From Plasmopara viticola (lineage: Eukaryota > Oomycota > Peronosporomycetes > Peronosporales > Peronosporaceae): 64,000 nt of DNA. The notes beneath the pieces are model-generated. The model searched no databases and was not told where the DNA came from. It saw nothing but the letters and a program-made list of their open reading frames with translations. The DNA lies in contig MBPM02000031.1 in assembly GCA_001695595.3 (NCBI GenBank), positions 558,001 through 622,000 on the forward strand, written 5' to 3'. Within the stretch, counting starts at the first letter, position 1. Every line of letters starts with the position of its first letter. The translations under genes were made by a program, and so were the position numbers. Positions 44,050 through 55,081 of this stretch are shown one piece after another.

Positions 44050-45890
44050 TAGAAGCACCTTCTTCGTATGTACATTTCTCGGAGATGAATTGGTAGGTGT
44101 TCTTGGTAGCCAAACGAAGAAGGTTGCGGTTTTCAATGAATGAGACCAGACAGAATGACTCAACTCCTTTGTTCTTATATTTGGAATAAACCTTCAGATA
44201 GGTTGATCGACAGCGGTGTAGAAAGACGCCAAATTTCTGGTCTTTGATCTCATTCTCAACAGAAATGATTTTCTCAAAGTAGCGACCATGAAACGACGAA
44301 TTACTTTCCCTGACTCATCTTTGTAGTTCGGTAGCTTGTTGCTGTTAAGAATTGTTCCAATATTTCAATCAGACACACTTACTGAACGCTGTTTTCCTTT
44401 TACCGGAATTGGAACTTGAGATATTAATCAAGCAGCGGAGCATAGTCAGTATTAAGCTCAAACTCTGAATCAATGTATCTTCGAATCTGAATGTTCTCCA
44501 CAATATCAGCAGTCAAAATAAAAGCGGCATTCGATAGATCGTAGATACTATTGCGGAATTCAATGTAGTTGTAGTCAAGCTTAATGAACTCAAAGTCCGG
44601 GTTGATGATGTTACTGATGAAGTAAAGTAATTGCTGATGATCTTGCGACTTGCACATATGGAACAGAGGCTCATCAGTAAACAGTACATTCAGTAACACA
44701 GCCCGATCATCGTATCTACAAACATAGTAATATGGAAGCAAATTCTCAGAGATTGCTCCAAATTGAAATTAACGCCTATACTTGTCTTTGACGTTCTCAA
44801 TCAGCTTCTCCTTTAGAATATCTAATGATCTTCTCTTTTCCTTATCTTCATTCTTTTCTTTGACGTCTTAGGGTTCATAAACCGCTTTCCATTCCTTGTA
44901 TCCATCTGGATCGGTTCCTTCAACAAAAAAATTAATTTGGGATTTAGTTAGCTTGGGGTAATACTTGGATGGTTCCCAGTCATTGAACACTTTCAATGCA
45001 GCGGCTTGATCAAATCGATCTGTCATTGTATAAAGAATGCACAAACATGTCTTCCGCATTAAGCCAAGATTGATGTGTTGCTTGCGATGTAGCAAAGCAA
45101 CCAAGTTACAAGTATTATTGTTATCCCAGTACCACGATCTCTTCATCATGCGGCATAGTTTGTATAGACGCTGATCGTATAGTCCATTTGACACACAATA
45201 TTTCACAAGATTAAGTTCCTCATAAAGCCCTAAGAAGGCTTTTTTGTCCTCATCTGATTTAAAGTAGATATGCTTACGCGAGGTTACTTTGCCATCTTTT
45301 CGATTTTCAAGTTGGATTGGTGAGATATAACCCTGACTGAATAATACTTGTGGATCTGCACTTTTAATGCTTTGTTGATCGATTGGTGTTTCCTTCGCAA
45401 GTGAGCGCCAAGCATCGGTTACTTCAGAAAACTCCAAAATGTCTCCATTCCCGGTTTCAAGTCCATAAGCATCCCAAGTAATGCCCTTTGTCTCTGCATC
45501 AGTTCTAGTCGAGGTCACTTCTTTCTTAGAATCGTCCTATATATATATATATATGTCCGAATTATATAATTGTTCCGAATCTGAATTATATTCCTCCTAA
45601 TATACCGCGCTATCCGCGATCACCGGTTCGACAATCGACTCATCCACATTTGCAACTTTACTAACTTTGACATTCGAGGCCTCGGCGGGTTCGATCACCA
45701 ATGGCGCTGGTGTATCAACAACCTCAGCGACGACTGGTGTATTGACTTGTGGTGACATTTCTTCTACTATATTACTCTCCACGACAGTATTTCTATGATC
45801 CATAATAATTGGATGCTTGCCGCAGCGACCCTTGTTGCGAGCTAGCAAACACTGTTCTCCGTTCTTTTTGATAAAGTTGCACATTGTCAT
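44050..45890 (-). pseudogene. Element B D5-type primase-helicase
   Basis: First piece, 45597-45890, begins MTMCNFIKKNGEQCLLARNK, matching element A. After an AT-repeat junction near 45540, the frame 44868-45518 (216 residues) and then 44424-44741 follow. The latter carries DDRAVLLNVLFTDEPLF and FELNTDYAPLLD sequence typical of the D5_N region ahead of an SF3 helicase. The helicase core itself is scrambled and stop-ridden from 44420 to 44050. This module is unlike the SF3 helicase of element A. Confidence 0.6.
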
Positions 45891-45935
45891 TATACTGAAG
45901 TTATATTTTTATATTCTATATAGTCGTCGCTCAAG

Positions 45936-46507
45936 ATCATAATTTTAGATGATGTCTTCGTGCGGGAATCCCGCCATGAAGTCACATTAGCGAGTGGATC
46001 ATATGACTCGTATTCATGTTAAATGTGTCGAGTATACCCGTAAAAGTTTTGTCTCACACGAAACAATAACCGAGACAAGGTTTGGTCCATCTTATATTGT
46101 TAGGAGATATCTTTTAGATGAAGTGTGAGTCATAGCAAAACACTCACAAAGCTTTCAATTAGAACATGTCGAAAGATCCTATAGTAACTTTATATCATTA
46201 GTAAATATTTGTGAGTATGTGAGTATGTGAGTATTGGGATAGATAAACCATAAATACATGTAGGGGTCTAGGACCCTACCATGAAATATTGTGAATATAT
46301 GGAGTGGCTAAAAAGGCCATTTTTTAATACTGACATACCCACAAATTCAAGAGATGTGACACACACGACGGCCCTTCTCGTGGTATGTTTTTTTTATAAA
46401 TAACTGTGAGCATTAAAACAAAATACTCACGCAGTATTCGCAGAGTCACTGTGCAATGCTACGAAAATTTCTGGTTTATACCGGTGTAGAAACCGGTTTT
46501 TCACGGC
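45936..46507 (-). repeat. Element B right terminal inverted repeat
   Basis: Inverted partner of 32364-32934. The outer end reads GGTTTTTCACGGC on the plus strand. 46246-46388 matches the left copy exactly by eye; differences cluster at the outer 60 bp and around the GAGTATGT short repeats near 46212. Confidence 0.93.
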
Positions 46508-46661
46508 GGTGACTTTACCATGGCAGCATCTTGTGTTTTAATTATTCTGCGCGGGCTTTCAATTCTTGTGGTCGGTATATACTGGTATTTATCTGGTCGT
46601 TGCAATGGAAATGATACTGTTCATATTCTAAGGTCGTTCTTATTGATTTGGTCATTAAATG

Positions 46662-47343
46662 CTAAATAGAATTAGATTCATGAAGTGAGATAACTACCAC
46701 CACGAAAATGGCCACCATTTGGAGCGCTTGCGCTTCTTCTTCATCCGTTTTCTCTGGTTTTTGATAGAAGGAAAAGTGGGGCACGCTCCTTTGATCGCGT
46801 TCGACAACTTGTTCTCCACACGTCCAGAATTGCGTCATGGCTGTAAGTACTAGACAAATGCCGATCAAGTAGTATACCCATACGTGAGCGCCAATACTTA
46901 GACATCCTTTTTCGTCTTCTGAATCTTCTCCAGTGATCTTGATGACGGCATAAAGTACTGCAGCAATGAAAGATAAAATGGCTTGTAGTATGATGAAGTG
47001 ACTGCCTTCACCAAAAACGCTGTCGATCAGCAATGGCGCGTGCGCGAAAAGACATGATAATTTACCTTCATCCGCATCGTCGGCGTCAGGAACAACCACA
47101 ATGAGTGCTTCATTCTTTGAACCACCAAATGATCCAATCGGTGAATCCTCTTCCACCGCCTCTTTCGCAACGTACTTCGCACGGTTCTCGAAGATTGTGA
47201 GGTCGGTCGAGAGCGTTCGACAACTCCTTCTTCACTTCCTTTCGGAACGTATCCACATCCTCAATATCCACGACAACAGAAGTCGCCGATTTCAACGCCT
47301 TGCCGTCCTCGCTCACGAGCTGCAACCACTTTTGCGCCATCAC
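46662..47343 (-). pseudogene. Crinkler-like N-terminal domain with membrane segments, frameshifted
   Basis: The first piece starts MMAQKWLQLVSEDGKALKSA, and the second contains SPIGSFGGSKNEALIVVVPD; together these are the ubiquitin-like header domain of a Crinkler (CRN) subfamily, whose members are secreted or host-directed oomycete effectors. A one-base shift near 47220 separates them. After the header come two hydrophobic segments (ILQAILSFIAAVLYAVI and VWVYYLIGICLVLTAM) and a third at the end, unlike usual CRN effector domains. It could therefore be a membrane protein that borrowed the header. It ends about 150 bp outside element B. Confidence 0.55.
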
Positions 47344-47774
47344 TTGGCAAATTCGCTAGCGAGGAACCTCAAGTGAGGTTTAATGATGAGCGGACGGGAT
47401 ATGTCGTCTATGATACATCGTCCGCTCAAGTAGTGATAAATGGCATCTAGAGCACCCCTAGATACCCTTAAAGACAGCGATGATGTTCTATGTTGTACTC
47501 TATCGCTGCCTACAATAAGTCTCGAATTTGGCTTGAATTTTATTAGCACAAACACTTAGCGGCTCACACTAACAGTTTATAAGCCGCTTGTGCTTCACAC
47601 TAATAAATCGATACTAAATCGATTTTTATTCGGAATCCTTTAGCAATTTCTTAATGCTCTATTAAGATTCAATACTACAAATTCCGAGTTTGGCTTGAAA
47701 TTTATTTGCACCGGCAGTACTACAGTTGCTCTGATATGTAAAGAAAGAGCGGACAATGGACGGCGAAATACACT
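47344..47774. other. Intergenic with diverged direct repeat
   Basis: No gene. A TTTGGCTTGAA-T-TTAT-type motif with flanks occurs at about 47521-47552 and again at about 47681-47712, suggesting an old duplication. Confidence 0.4.
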
Positions 47775-48053
47775 ATGCCTGTAAGGGTAGGGGCAGCGTC
47801 CAACGAAGGCGCGGTCGAAGAGAAAGATGAGCGAGACACACATATGCTTCCAGACCATAATCATCAGCGTCGCTGGCGAGACATATTACGAAATGCCAAG
47901 CTCACAGAAGTCGAAACGCTCACGTTTTTCAGCGAGTTCAATCGCGCGAGAGAGCTCACTGATGAGGATGTCATCGAGCGCTGCAACTTCCTTATGCGGC
48001 ATGTGCCTCCTAAGAGCTATTTGGGTCTAAAGATCAAGGGTAGATTTGTTTAA
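47775..48053 (+). CDS. Unrecognised short ORF
   Basis: 92 residues, charged, with TFFSEFNRARELTDEDVIER and a C-terminal YLGLKIKGRFV. No domain recognised. A possible continuation through a GTATGT...TTTGTAG intron near 48075-48132 runs into an in-frame stop near 48193, after which another open frame (48247-48522) follows. It may be the first part of a broken gene. Confidence 0.35.
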   Translation: MPVRVGAASNEGAVEEKDERDTHMLPDHNHQRRWRDILRNAKLTEVETLTFFSEFNRARELTDEDVIERCNFLMRHVPPKSYLGLKIKGRFV

Positions 48054-49024
48054 ATGATCAAGCGCCTTGAAAAGGTATGTAATTGTTATCTGTTGTCATG
48101 TGTCGATTGCCGTTATCGTAACCTGTTTGTAGGTCGACCTGCGAGAGCATTGCCTCAGTCGTGATGACTGTCTGCAACCAAGCGGCATTGTCTAGAAGAC
48201 GGGCGAAGAGGTCGAGACCGCTGGACGAGACTGCTTTCCTGAAGACGTGATGATGTGTATTATTGACAAGGACCTTATCAAATTGTGGCCATTGCTGTCG
48301 TTCATGCAAGGAATTGGCACGCTCCATCAAGTCGACGGTCGCGCGATTGACCTTGGGCGAAAGATCATGCATCTGTTAAACGAGCTGGGCAAAAAGCATT
48401 TGTCGCTCGCGAAGCTACTTGATCCACCAACGGTTATTTTAAATCGACAGGCTAAAAACATCAACCCAGCTGCAGTCGTCATCCCTGCTGGGCTCGCTCC
48501 TGGAAATGCATGCTTTCCCTGACGCCGTCGGCATCTGGACTTGTCCATCGGAATTACGCGCTGGCGAACTTATTGGCCATCTACGTGCTGCACTCGCCCC
48601 TAGGTTGCTGCCCGGCGTTGTCCCACAATTCCATCATTTTAACGCACCCATGCAGAACATTTAAATTCAACGCGTCAACTCAACAATGCTCCGGCCGTCA
48701 TTGCTTTTCTGGGCGCCATAGGCGCCTTCTACCCGCACTGCTGTCGTGCCATCATCGCTCACATTGGCCATGCCAACAAGCCGTCGTCGCTTTGAATTGC
48801 CATTGCAAATCTCTTATAGATATTAACACTCACACTTCCAAACGTGTCCGCGGCCATTCTTACCATTGATCAAAAGCATCGGTACATGACATTTCATTCA
48901 CAGTGGGGCATTTGAGACTAGTAATGAGCAAATTACCTCAGTATAATAGAAAGTATTTGAAGGACTCAGCGTCGTATTTTATGACAGCATTTTATGTTAA
49001 TACTTTTGTCGTAAGACACACGGA
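48054..49024. other. Interval without a confident gene
   Basis: Both strands have open frames of 70-120 codons (for example 48247-48522 plus, 48058-48372 minus) that overlap each other and show no recognisable domain. Possibly a decayed gene related to the ORF at 47775. Confidence 0.4.
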
Positions 49025-51759
49025 TTAGTGCTGAAGCGCGAGTAGATACAATTTTGTCTGGTGCTTTAACTGATTCAGTAAAGGATCATGTTTCGTTATC
49101 GTAGCTTCGTTACCAGCTGTATTCGCCACGAGCTGCCTCTCTATTTCCTCCAGTTGAACTCTGGTACCCTCCATCATGAGATCGCTTAGTGCTAATTGAA
49201 AAAAGCGTACTTCAACGATCAGCTACAAAATCAAGGAATCACAGACGCGATTGTTATCTTAGTTAACGAGTTTAAGCCCATGGATAAAACTCACATGATA
49301 CAGAATCCACTCATTCCGATTCAAAATGTTTGATATCTTCAACTCACGTGCCGAAGTCTTCAGAAACTCAGCTAATGCTGCGACTAATGGGTCCGTCACG
49401 ATTTGAATATAATCCCAGCATTGAGGGTAAGCACCAACACTCGTTTCGACCTCACTGCGTAGCGTAATAAGCTGCAACAGAACGTTAAAAACGTATTGAC
49501 GAGGGTCCGAGGGCATTACTGTTGAATGCACAGGATTGGATGCTGAAGTCTGCATTACCAACGAAGCCGAAATTCCAACACTACCAGTGCGATTAGTGAG
49601 AGAGTGGTATCTGCTGCTGCAAGGCTGAAATGGTTCTTCTGCCGCTCCACATTGAAGGCTTTTCTTTAATAGTGCAATGTGTGAGGACGAGTAGAGGTCC
49701 ATGCACTTACTTTCCACACTTTGCACTAAGTTACTAAGAGCTTGAGTAGTGGACGTGGCTGCCCGACCGTGCTGTAGCAAGCTTTTGTAGGCATCTTCGC
49801 CAAAATTGCCATACTTGAGTTGCATTACCCATCCGTCGACAGTGCGAAGACACTTTTCGCGAAACTCAATGCAATTTGCAACGATTGCAAGCAAAATGCA
49901 CGCTCGTGCCTCACTTCGGATGTGAGTATTCTCATCACAAGTATCTCTTTGACCGTGCGCTAAAGAAGTGATTTCTGCAACAAAAGCAGCCACAAGTTTT
50001 TCGAGAAATTCTGACAACATTTCGCGCAGGTGCTTTTCTAGATGCTGGATCACCTGTGATCGAAATTGAGCATCGGGGTCGGTACTTCCAGACACCACAG
50101 TAGATGTACAATCTGTAGTATTCAGCACATTCAGCAACACGTGTCCAACATTCTTCCAGATGCCTTCCCATTTTCTTAAAATGTCTGTAGCGCAAGTTGT
50201 AAACACTTGCGGACGATGCAGCAGTATCTTGGACTCAGAAGAAATCCGAGATGTATTTTTTGTTGCGTCAAACGCCTGTTGGACTTCCAAGATCAGACGC
50301 TGCACCTTTGTTTGCGGATCAGTCGACATTACTAAGCTATGATTGTATGCGATGGAAGCTGCAATGGAATCCACGCTCGAAAATGATGGAAGGACTGTCA
50401 CGATCGGCTCAAAATACTCTGTAAGCAACCCTGATTGTGCAGACAGACATTCTTGTTTCAAAAACTCGAGTACAACAGCCATCCGAAATTTGATACAGAA
50501 ACTTTCGTTGAGCTGTATAAGATTGGCATTGAGCGTGTTAGCGTTAGGGCATTTGCGGAGACTTCGAAGTTGACGAAAGACTTCGGACAATAACTTGAGA
50601 CTTTTTGCTGAAGGTGATAACGTATGGCGCTCCAACAATTCAACACATTTCGACAGTATAATCCACGCTTTTTGCTGAACGCGCTCGGCCTCAAAGGAAG
50701 TAACGGCTTTACCGGATATTGCCATATTACCTGCTGCTGGAGTCTTAAAAAGCTCGCAAATAAAGTCCCATAACCCATTATGAAAGCGTGCCACGCCAGC
50801 AACGCATTCATTGATAATGTTCTCACTGTTTATAGGTAGGGAAGGCGAAGCCACATTTTGGCTGGCATCATTTTCATCAAGCGATAATTTGCGCTCCAGG
50901 TACTCTAACTGTTTGGTGATACATATAAGAATGGGTTTTTCTGCCAGCCCCAATTCAGTCAAAACACTGATTGTGTGCTTCTATAAAAAAGAAATGAATT
51001 GTTACAAAGACCAGTAAAGCCATTATTGATTGACGACTAAAACCAACCTGATTCGTTACCGATGCTGTCATATCCTCTAGCTTTTGGAGCAACTCTGTAT
51101 TAGCAGTAGCTGCGATATTATGCCCAGCTAATACAATGCGCTTCAGTGGCGGAGCAAGGCTCACTAGCTTAGCGCTCTGGTGTTTTAGTCGTGTGTATTC
51201 AATCGCCAGCGTGTCATAATTCTTAAGGAGCAAATTGATCTTCATCTTGCTTGTCAGCTCCAAAATGGGCCGCAGGCGTGCCACCACCGCAAGTGTGTGA
51301 CGAATTTGTCGCAACTTCCTTGCACGTTGCAGCATCACCGCTAATGAGGCGTCTGTCACGTGGTTGAGGTTGTGCATGTCTGTTACCAGAGCTTCGGTAT
51401 CGCGATGGTGTGAACTAACGTCGGCAGCCAAAGTGCGAACGGCTTCATGGCAGCTTAGGTACTGGTCAAAATGTGCACTTACGAGGGCCTTGAGTTGCGT
51501 TGTCTTGTCATTAGTGATCTTGCTCAGCGCTGCTAGCCTCGTTTGGAGCTCTACAAACGTTGTGTTCTACTTACTTGCAATACAGCGGATTAGTGAATTA
51601 ATTGAAAGCAAATAAATAATAAATTACCGCGTGCGTAGTGGCCAGATAAAATGCAGCGTCAAACTTTGGAGAGGAAAAGTCAATCTCCGCCTGAGAGGGT
51701 GTAGCCGCGGAGGGTGAGATTTCCGCCATATTGCGACTTTTCACACTGTCAACCGACAT
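49025..51759 (-). CDS. Exocyst complex component Sec5 (EXOC2)
   Basis: Tethers secretory vesicles to the plasma membrane as part of the octameric exocyst. Four exons (51628-51759, 51048-51566, 49295-50980, 49025-49222) join in frame to 844 residues. The N-terminal SPKFDAAFYLATTHANTTF, then LKALVSAHFDQYLSCHEAVR, is the Sec5 signature, followed by all-helical CATCHR-type sequence to the end. No N-terminal IPT/TIG domain is visible, unlike animal Sec5. Introns are 61-73 bp. Start chosen at 51759; a second Met lies ten codons inside. Confidence 0.78.
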
Positions 51760-51911
51760 CTAGTACTATTTACTTAAGCTAACAGATTGTATGTCTTTTC
51801 TTACTACCGTGTTTTGTCAATCTTATTGATTGCTAAAACCCAAACACCCTTTATTGGTTCGCGCATTCTATTTCATGAAAACTGCGGTTAAATTAAGCAT
51901 TTAACCAGAAT

Positions 51912-53522
51912 TTATAGCATAAATTCCTGATACACTTTGTTGCTTGTTTCTTCATGAAAAACATAGGCCAATTGATCGAGAAACGATTGAAAGCAATCCA
52001 TGTCTTTTTCATAGACCTGAAAGCCCACAAGTACCCGACCGACGTCGGCGCCATGATTTCGGTAGTGAAAAAGACTAATATTCCACGTGATCTGCAGCGC
52101 CTCCAAGAATGTAGCAAGCGCGCGAGGGTGGTCTGGAAACTCAAAGCGATACAGCCGCTCATTTTGTATCCCGCCACGTGCTTTCCCGCCAGCCAAGTAT
52201 CGCGTATGTACCTTCGCCAACTCGTTGTCGGTTAAGTCCAGCACTTGCCATACGCCAGAGCGCGATGCAGACTCATCCTTCCGCAATGCACGAATAGCAG
52301 CTTCTGCGTGTTCGGCCGTTGGTGAATGAAACGACAGGTGCACGCGAGCTTTCTGAGTATTGGCGTAGCGATAGCTGAACTCGGTAATGCAAACGCCTAC
52401 TGCGTCAAGTCGGCGATTGAGCCGCAAGAAAGCACCTGGAGTCTCATCGATCTCTACTGCGAGTAACCTCTCGTGCGAGTCTGCATGCTCAGAAACAAAG
52501 CGTAGACGTGCAAAGTCAATGTTGGCACCGGACGTGACTGCAACAAAGTGGCAACCCGATAGTCCACGTGTCTTTGCGTACTGCGTCATACCGGCAATGG
52601 ACAGGACACCTGCCGGTTCCAGAATGGCACGCGTATCGTTAAATCCAGCCTTTATTGCAGCGCAGATCTCATTTGTTGATACAGTCACCATCTCGTCGAC
52701 ATACTCGGCACAAACGCGAAATGTCTCACTTCCCACCTTCTTGACAGCTGCGCCATCTGCAAATAGTCCGACGTGATCCAGTTCAACCACTTTTCCAGCT
52801 TTGAGTGATTCCGTCATACCTGCGGCATCAGCTGCTTCAACACCAATTACCTTAACACTTGGTCGAATTTGTTTTACCCAAGCCGCGATACCCGCAAGCA
52901 TGCCGCCTCCTCCCGAGGCAACAAAAATGGCGTCTAGCTTTTTATTCTTTCCACTAGTCTGCTGCAAAATCTCCATCCCAATCGTGCCCTGTCCGGCAAT
53001 GACGTAAGGATCGTCGAAGGGCAATATAAGCGTCAGTTTCTCCTGCTCCACCAGTTTGCGGGCCTTAGCGGCTGCGTCGTCGAATGTCTTGCCATGTAAA
53101 ATAACATCGACAAACTCTTTTCCGTAATGTCGCACGGCATTTACCTTAATTTCGGGCGTGGCCAAAGGCATGACGACTTTGGCACGGACCCCAAGCTTGC
53201 AAGCTGACAGTGCCACACCCTGCGCATGATTACCAGCCGAGCAGCATACACAGCCCGCAGCCTTCTCCTCCTCCGACAAACTCGCCATTTTATTGTACGC
53301 ACCACGGATTTTAAAGCTAAAAACGGGCTGCAGGTCCTCGCGCTTGAGCAACACGCGATTCTGCAACGCATGAGATAGCGCCGGTGCTTCTTGCAGCGGC
53401 GTTTGCTCTGCCACGTCGTACACACGTGACTCTAAAATCATACGTCGATAATTTGGCAGTGAATGCATCGACTGGCGGCGCACGGCATTGCTCACGCGCA
53501 CGAAATGCGAGCGACGTGGCAT
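51912..53522 (-). CDS. Biosynthetic threonine deaminase
   Basis: Converts threonine to 2-oxobutanoate, the first step of isoleucine synthesis, using PLP. Single exon, 536 residues. The PLP lysine lies in FSFKIRGAYNKM (Lys about 71), and the glycine-rich phosphate loop is ASGGGGMLAG. Two ACT-like regulatory domains follow from about residue 350 (LLAVEIDETPGAFLRLNRRL and YRFEFPDHPRALATFLEAL), as in the isoleucine-inhibited biosynthetic enzyme. The first 25 residues are Arg/Ser-rich with no acidic residue, like an organelle presequence. Confidence 0.93.
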   Translation of the reverse strand: MPRRSHFVRVSNAVRRQSMHSLPNYRRMILESRVYDVAEQTPLQEAPALSHALQNRVLLKREDLQPVFSFKIRGAYNKMASLSEEEKAAGCVCCSAGNHAQGVALSACKLGVRAKVVMPLATPEIKVNAVRHYGKEFVDVILHGKTFDDAAAKARKLVEQEKLTLILPFDDPYVIAGQGTIGMEILQQTSGKNKKLDAIFVASGGGGMLAGIAAWVKQIRPSVKVIGVEAADAAGMTESLKAGKVVELDHVGLFADGAAVKKVGSETFRVCAEYVDEMVTVSTNEICAAIKAGFNDTRAILEPAGVLSIAGMTQYAKTRGLSGCHFVAVTSGANIDFARLRFVSEHADSHERLLAVEIDETPGAFLRLNRRLDAVGVCITEFSYRYANTQKARVHLSFHSPTAEHAEAAIRALRKDESASRSGVWQVLDLTDNELAKVHTRYLAGGKARGGIQNERLYRFEFPDHPRALATFLEALQITWNISLFHYRNHGADVGRVLVGFQVYEKDMDCFQSFLDQLAYVFHEETSNKVYQEFML

Positions 53523-53742
53523 GCGTCAAGCTCCAAACTTAACAAGTAACTTATAGCACGAAATTCTTGTCAATTCCACAATATCTCTTTCTGCAACTAA
53601 AAAAGATTACACGTACTAAATGCTCAGTCTCCAAAAAATATGTGGCGACGGGTGCAAATCCTACTGGTAGGTAATTCACGGTGTGATGTGTCTGGCCGAT
53701 TATTATTTAGTGCTCGGCTCAACAAAACTCTTTGCCCACTTT

Positions 53743-55081
53743 CTAATTCGAATCCGAGTCGGAATCGTTCAGCACTTCAAACGCATTGGCCGTCTTCGCT
53801 GCAGCAGGTGCCTGAATTTTTAGTGTAGAGAGTTCCATAAGCTTTGAACGGGGATCGGATTTTCTTGCCAATGTGTTCTCTTTTCCTACACCACCGCGTC
53901 CGCGCCCACCGTCAAAAGAGCGACGATCACCGCGACCACCTTCGGAAGAACGACGATCACCACGTCCGCGTCCATGGCCACCACGAGAGCTCTCATCGTG
54001 GCTGCCTTTGCGAGTCACCACCTTAGCCTTCACCGCTTTTTCATCCTTGGCCTTAGCTTTGACTTCTTTCGCTTCTTTCGCTTCCTTAGCTTTCGCCTTC
54101 CGTTCGCGATCAAATGCCTGCTTGCGCTCGAGGTAAGCGGTCTCATCGCGAGGCTTGGCCTCTCCAAAAATGCTTGGTTTATGAACGTCTGACCCTTTTT
54201 TCTCGGACGAAGTGGAGCGTGGCAGCAGAGTCAGCCGCTGGCGTTCCCGCGGGGTTTCGTTCTTTTCCCTGCACTCAAAGATTAATGTTAAAGACTACAG
54301 TCCCAGACCAATGGCTGTGAGTACTCACCGACGGTCATTTAAATGCTCTTTACGCTTGTCAAAACGGTTGCTGTCACGTGGCTTGCGCTCATGGTCCAGC
54401 GCCACGTCCATCTTGACATGGCGGCCATCAAGCTTTTGGTTGTCTAGGTCAAGCGCCTGCACAAGATGTTCCTTCTCGTAAAACTCCACGTAAGCAAAGC
54501 CTTTAAGACGGTTGTCGTGGTCACGCGGAAAACGAATGTCTTTAATGCCGTCCAGACCAATGAAATCTGCCAGGTCGTCCTCCGTGAGCCTAAAAGACAA
54601 GTTGCCAACGAATAGCTACGAGGAGAACGTCAGCTCAACAGAGACATATTGCTAGCAAGACTAGATTCACCTTCCACGGACCAATGTCCGGTACAGGATT
54701 CTTCGGACGCTCTTCACGCGGCTCACGTCGACGTTCGTGGCCTTTGCGACGGTCTTCGTAGCTGTTGCGGCGAGTATCGTGCCCTCGCGGCTCTAGACCA
54801 TAAAAAAGAGTGCAAACTGTGAATATAGATCGTTCCCATTGGACAGTCAATTGTGCCTAAATTATTACCATCGTGATGCTGCTCGTAGTGTTGGATCTCT
54901 TCCTCTTCAATGGGCTGAGGCGTTTCCGTCCTATTGATGAGAGATTAGCAATGCGGGTGAGAAGCAATACACCGACATACCGAGAAATCTTGGGGAGCAC
55001 GGGTAGTGGCTGAATGTCGACGTCGTCGTCGTCGGCCCAGGAGCTAGCGCCGCCGCGGGCGAAGCTCAGATTATTCGCCAT
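53743..55081 (-). CDS. eIF4B/eIF4H-like RRM protein
   Basis: Five exons (54981-55081, 54869-54930, 54671-54792, 54329-54615, 53743-54268) give 365 residues. The N-terminus (SWADDDDVDIQPLPVLPKIS) resembles eIF4B. One RRM follows: RNP2 LFVGNLSF and RNP1 KGFAYVEF. Downstream are Arg/Asp-rich, Lys/Ala-rich helical (KAKAKEAKEAKEVKAKAKDE) and RGG-like Gly/Arg segments, then a conserved-looking NAFEVLNDSDSD end. eIF4B/4H stimulate the eIF4A helicase in translation initiation; binding role is inferred from domains. Confidence 0.82.

Larger units (their letters stand above)
32364..46507 (-). mobile_element. Element B: Polinton-like virus with terminal inverted repeats
   Basis: About 14.1 kb, bounded by inverted repeats of about 570 bp (32364-32934 and 45936-46507). 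Gene content read from the right end: primase-helicase, GIY-YIG, pX-like core, tyrosine recombinase, small coiled protein, penton, GIY-YIG remnants, packaging ATPase, S74 fiber, two hypotheticals, major capsid protein, and adenain-type protease at the left end. Capsid, penton, ATPase and protease together are the morphogenetic set of Polintons, Polinton-like viruses and virophages. No DNA polymerase B and no retroviral-type integrase is seen. No target-site duplication could be defined. Confidence 0.88.

Noticed and set aside
47640..47864. Minus-strand frame overlapping the ORF at 47775
   Set aside because: No features, and it overlaps the better-looking plus-strand frame.
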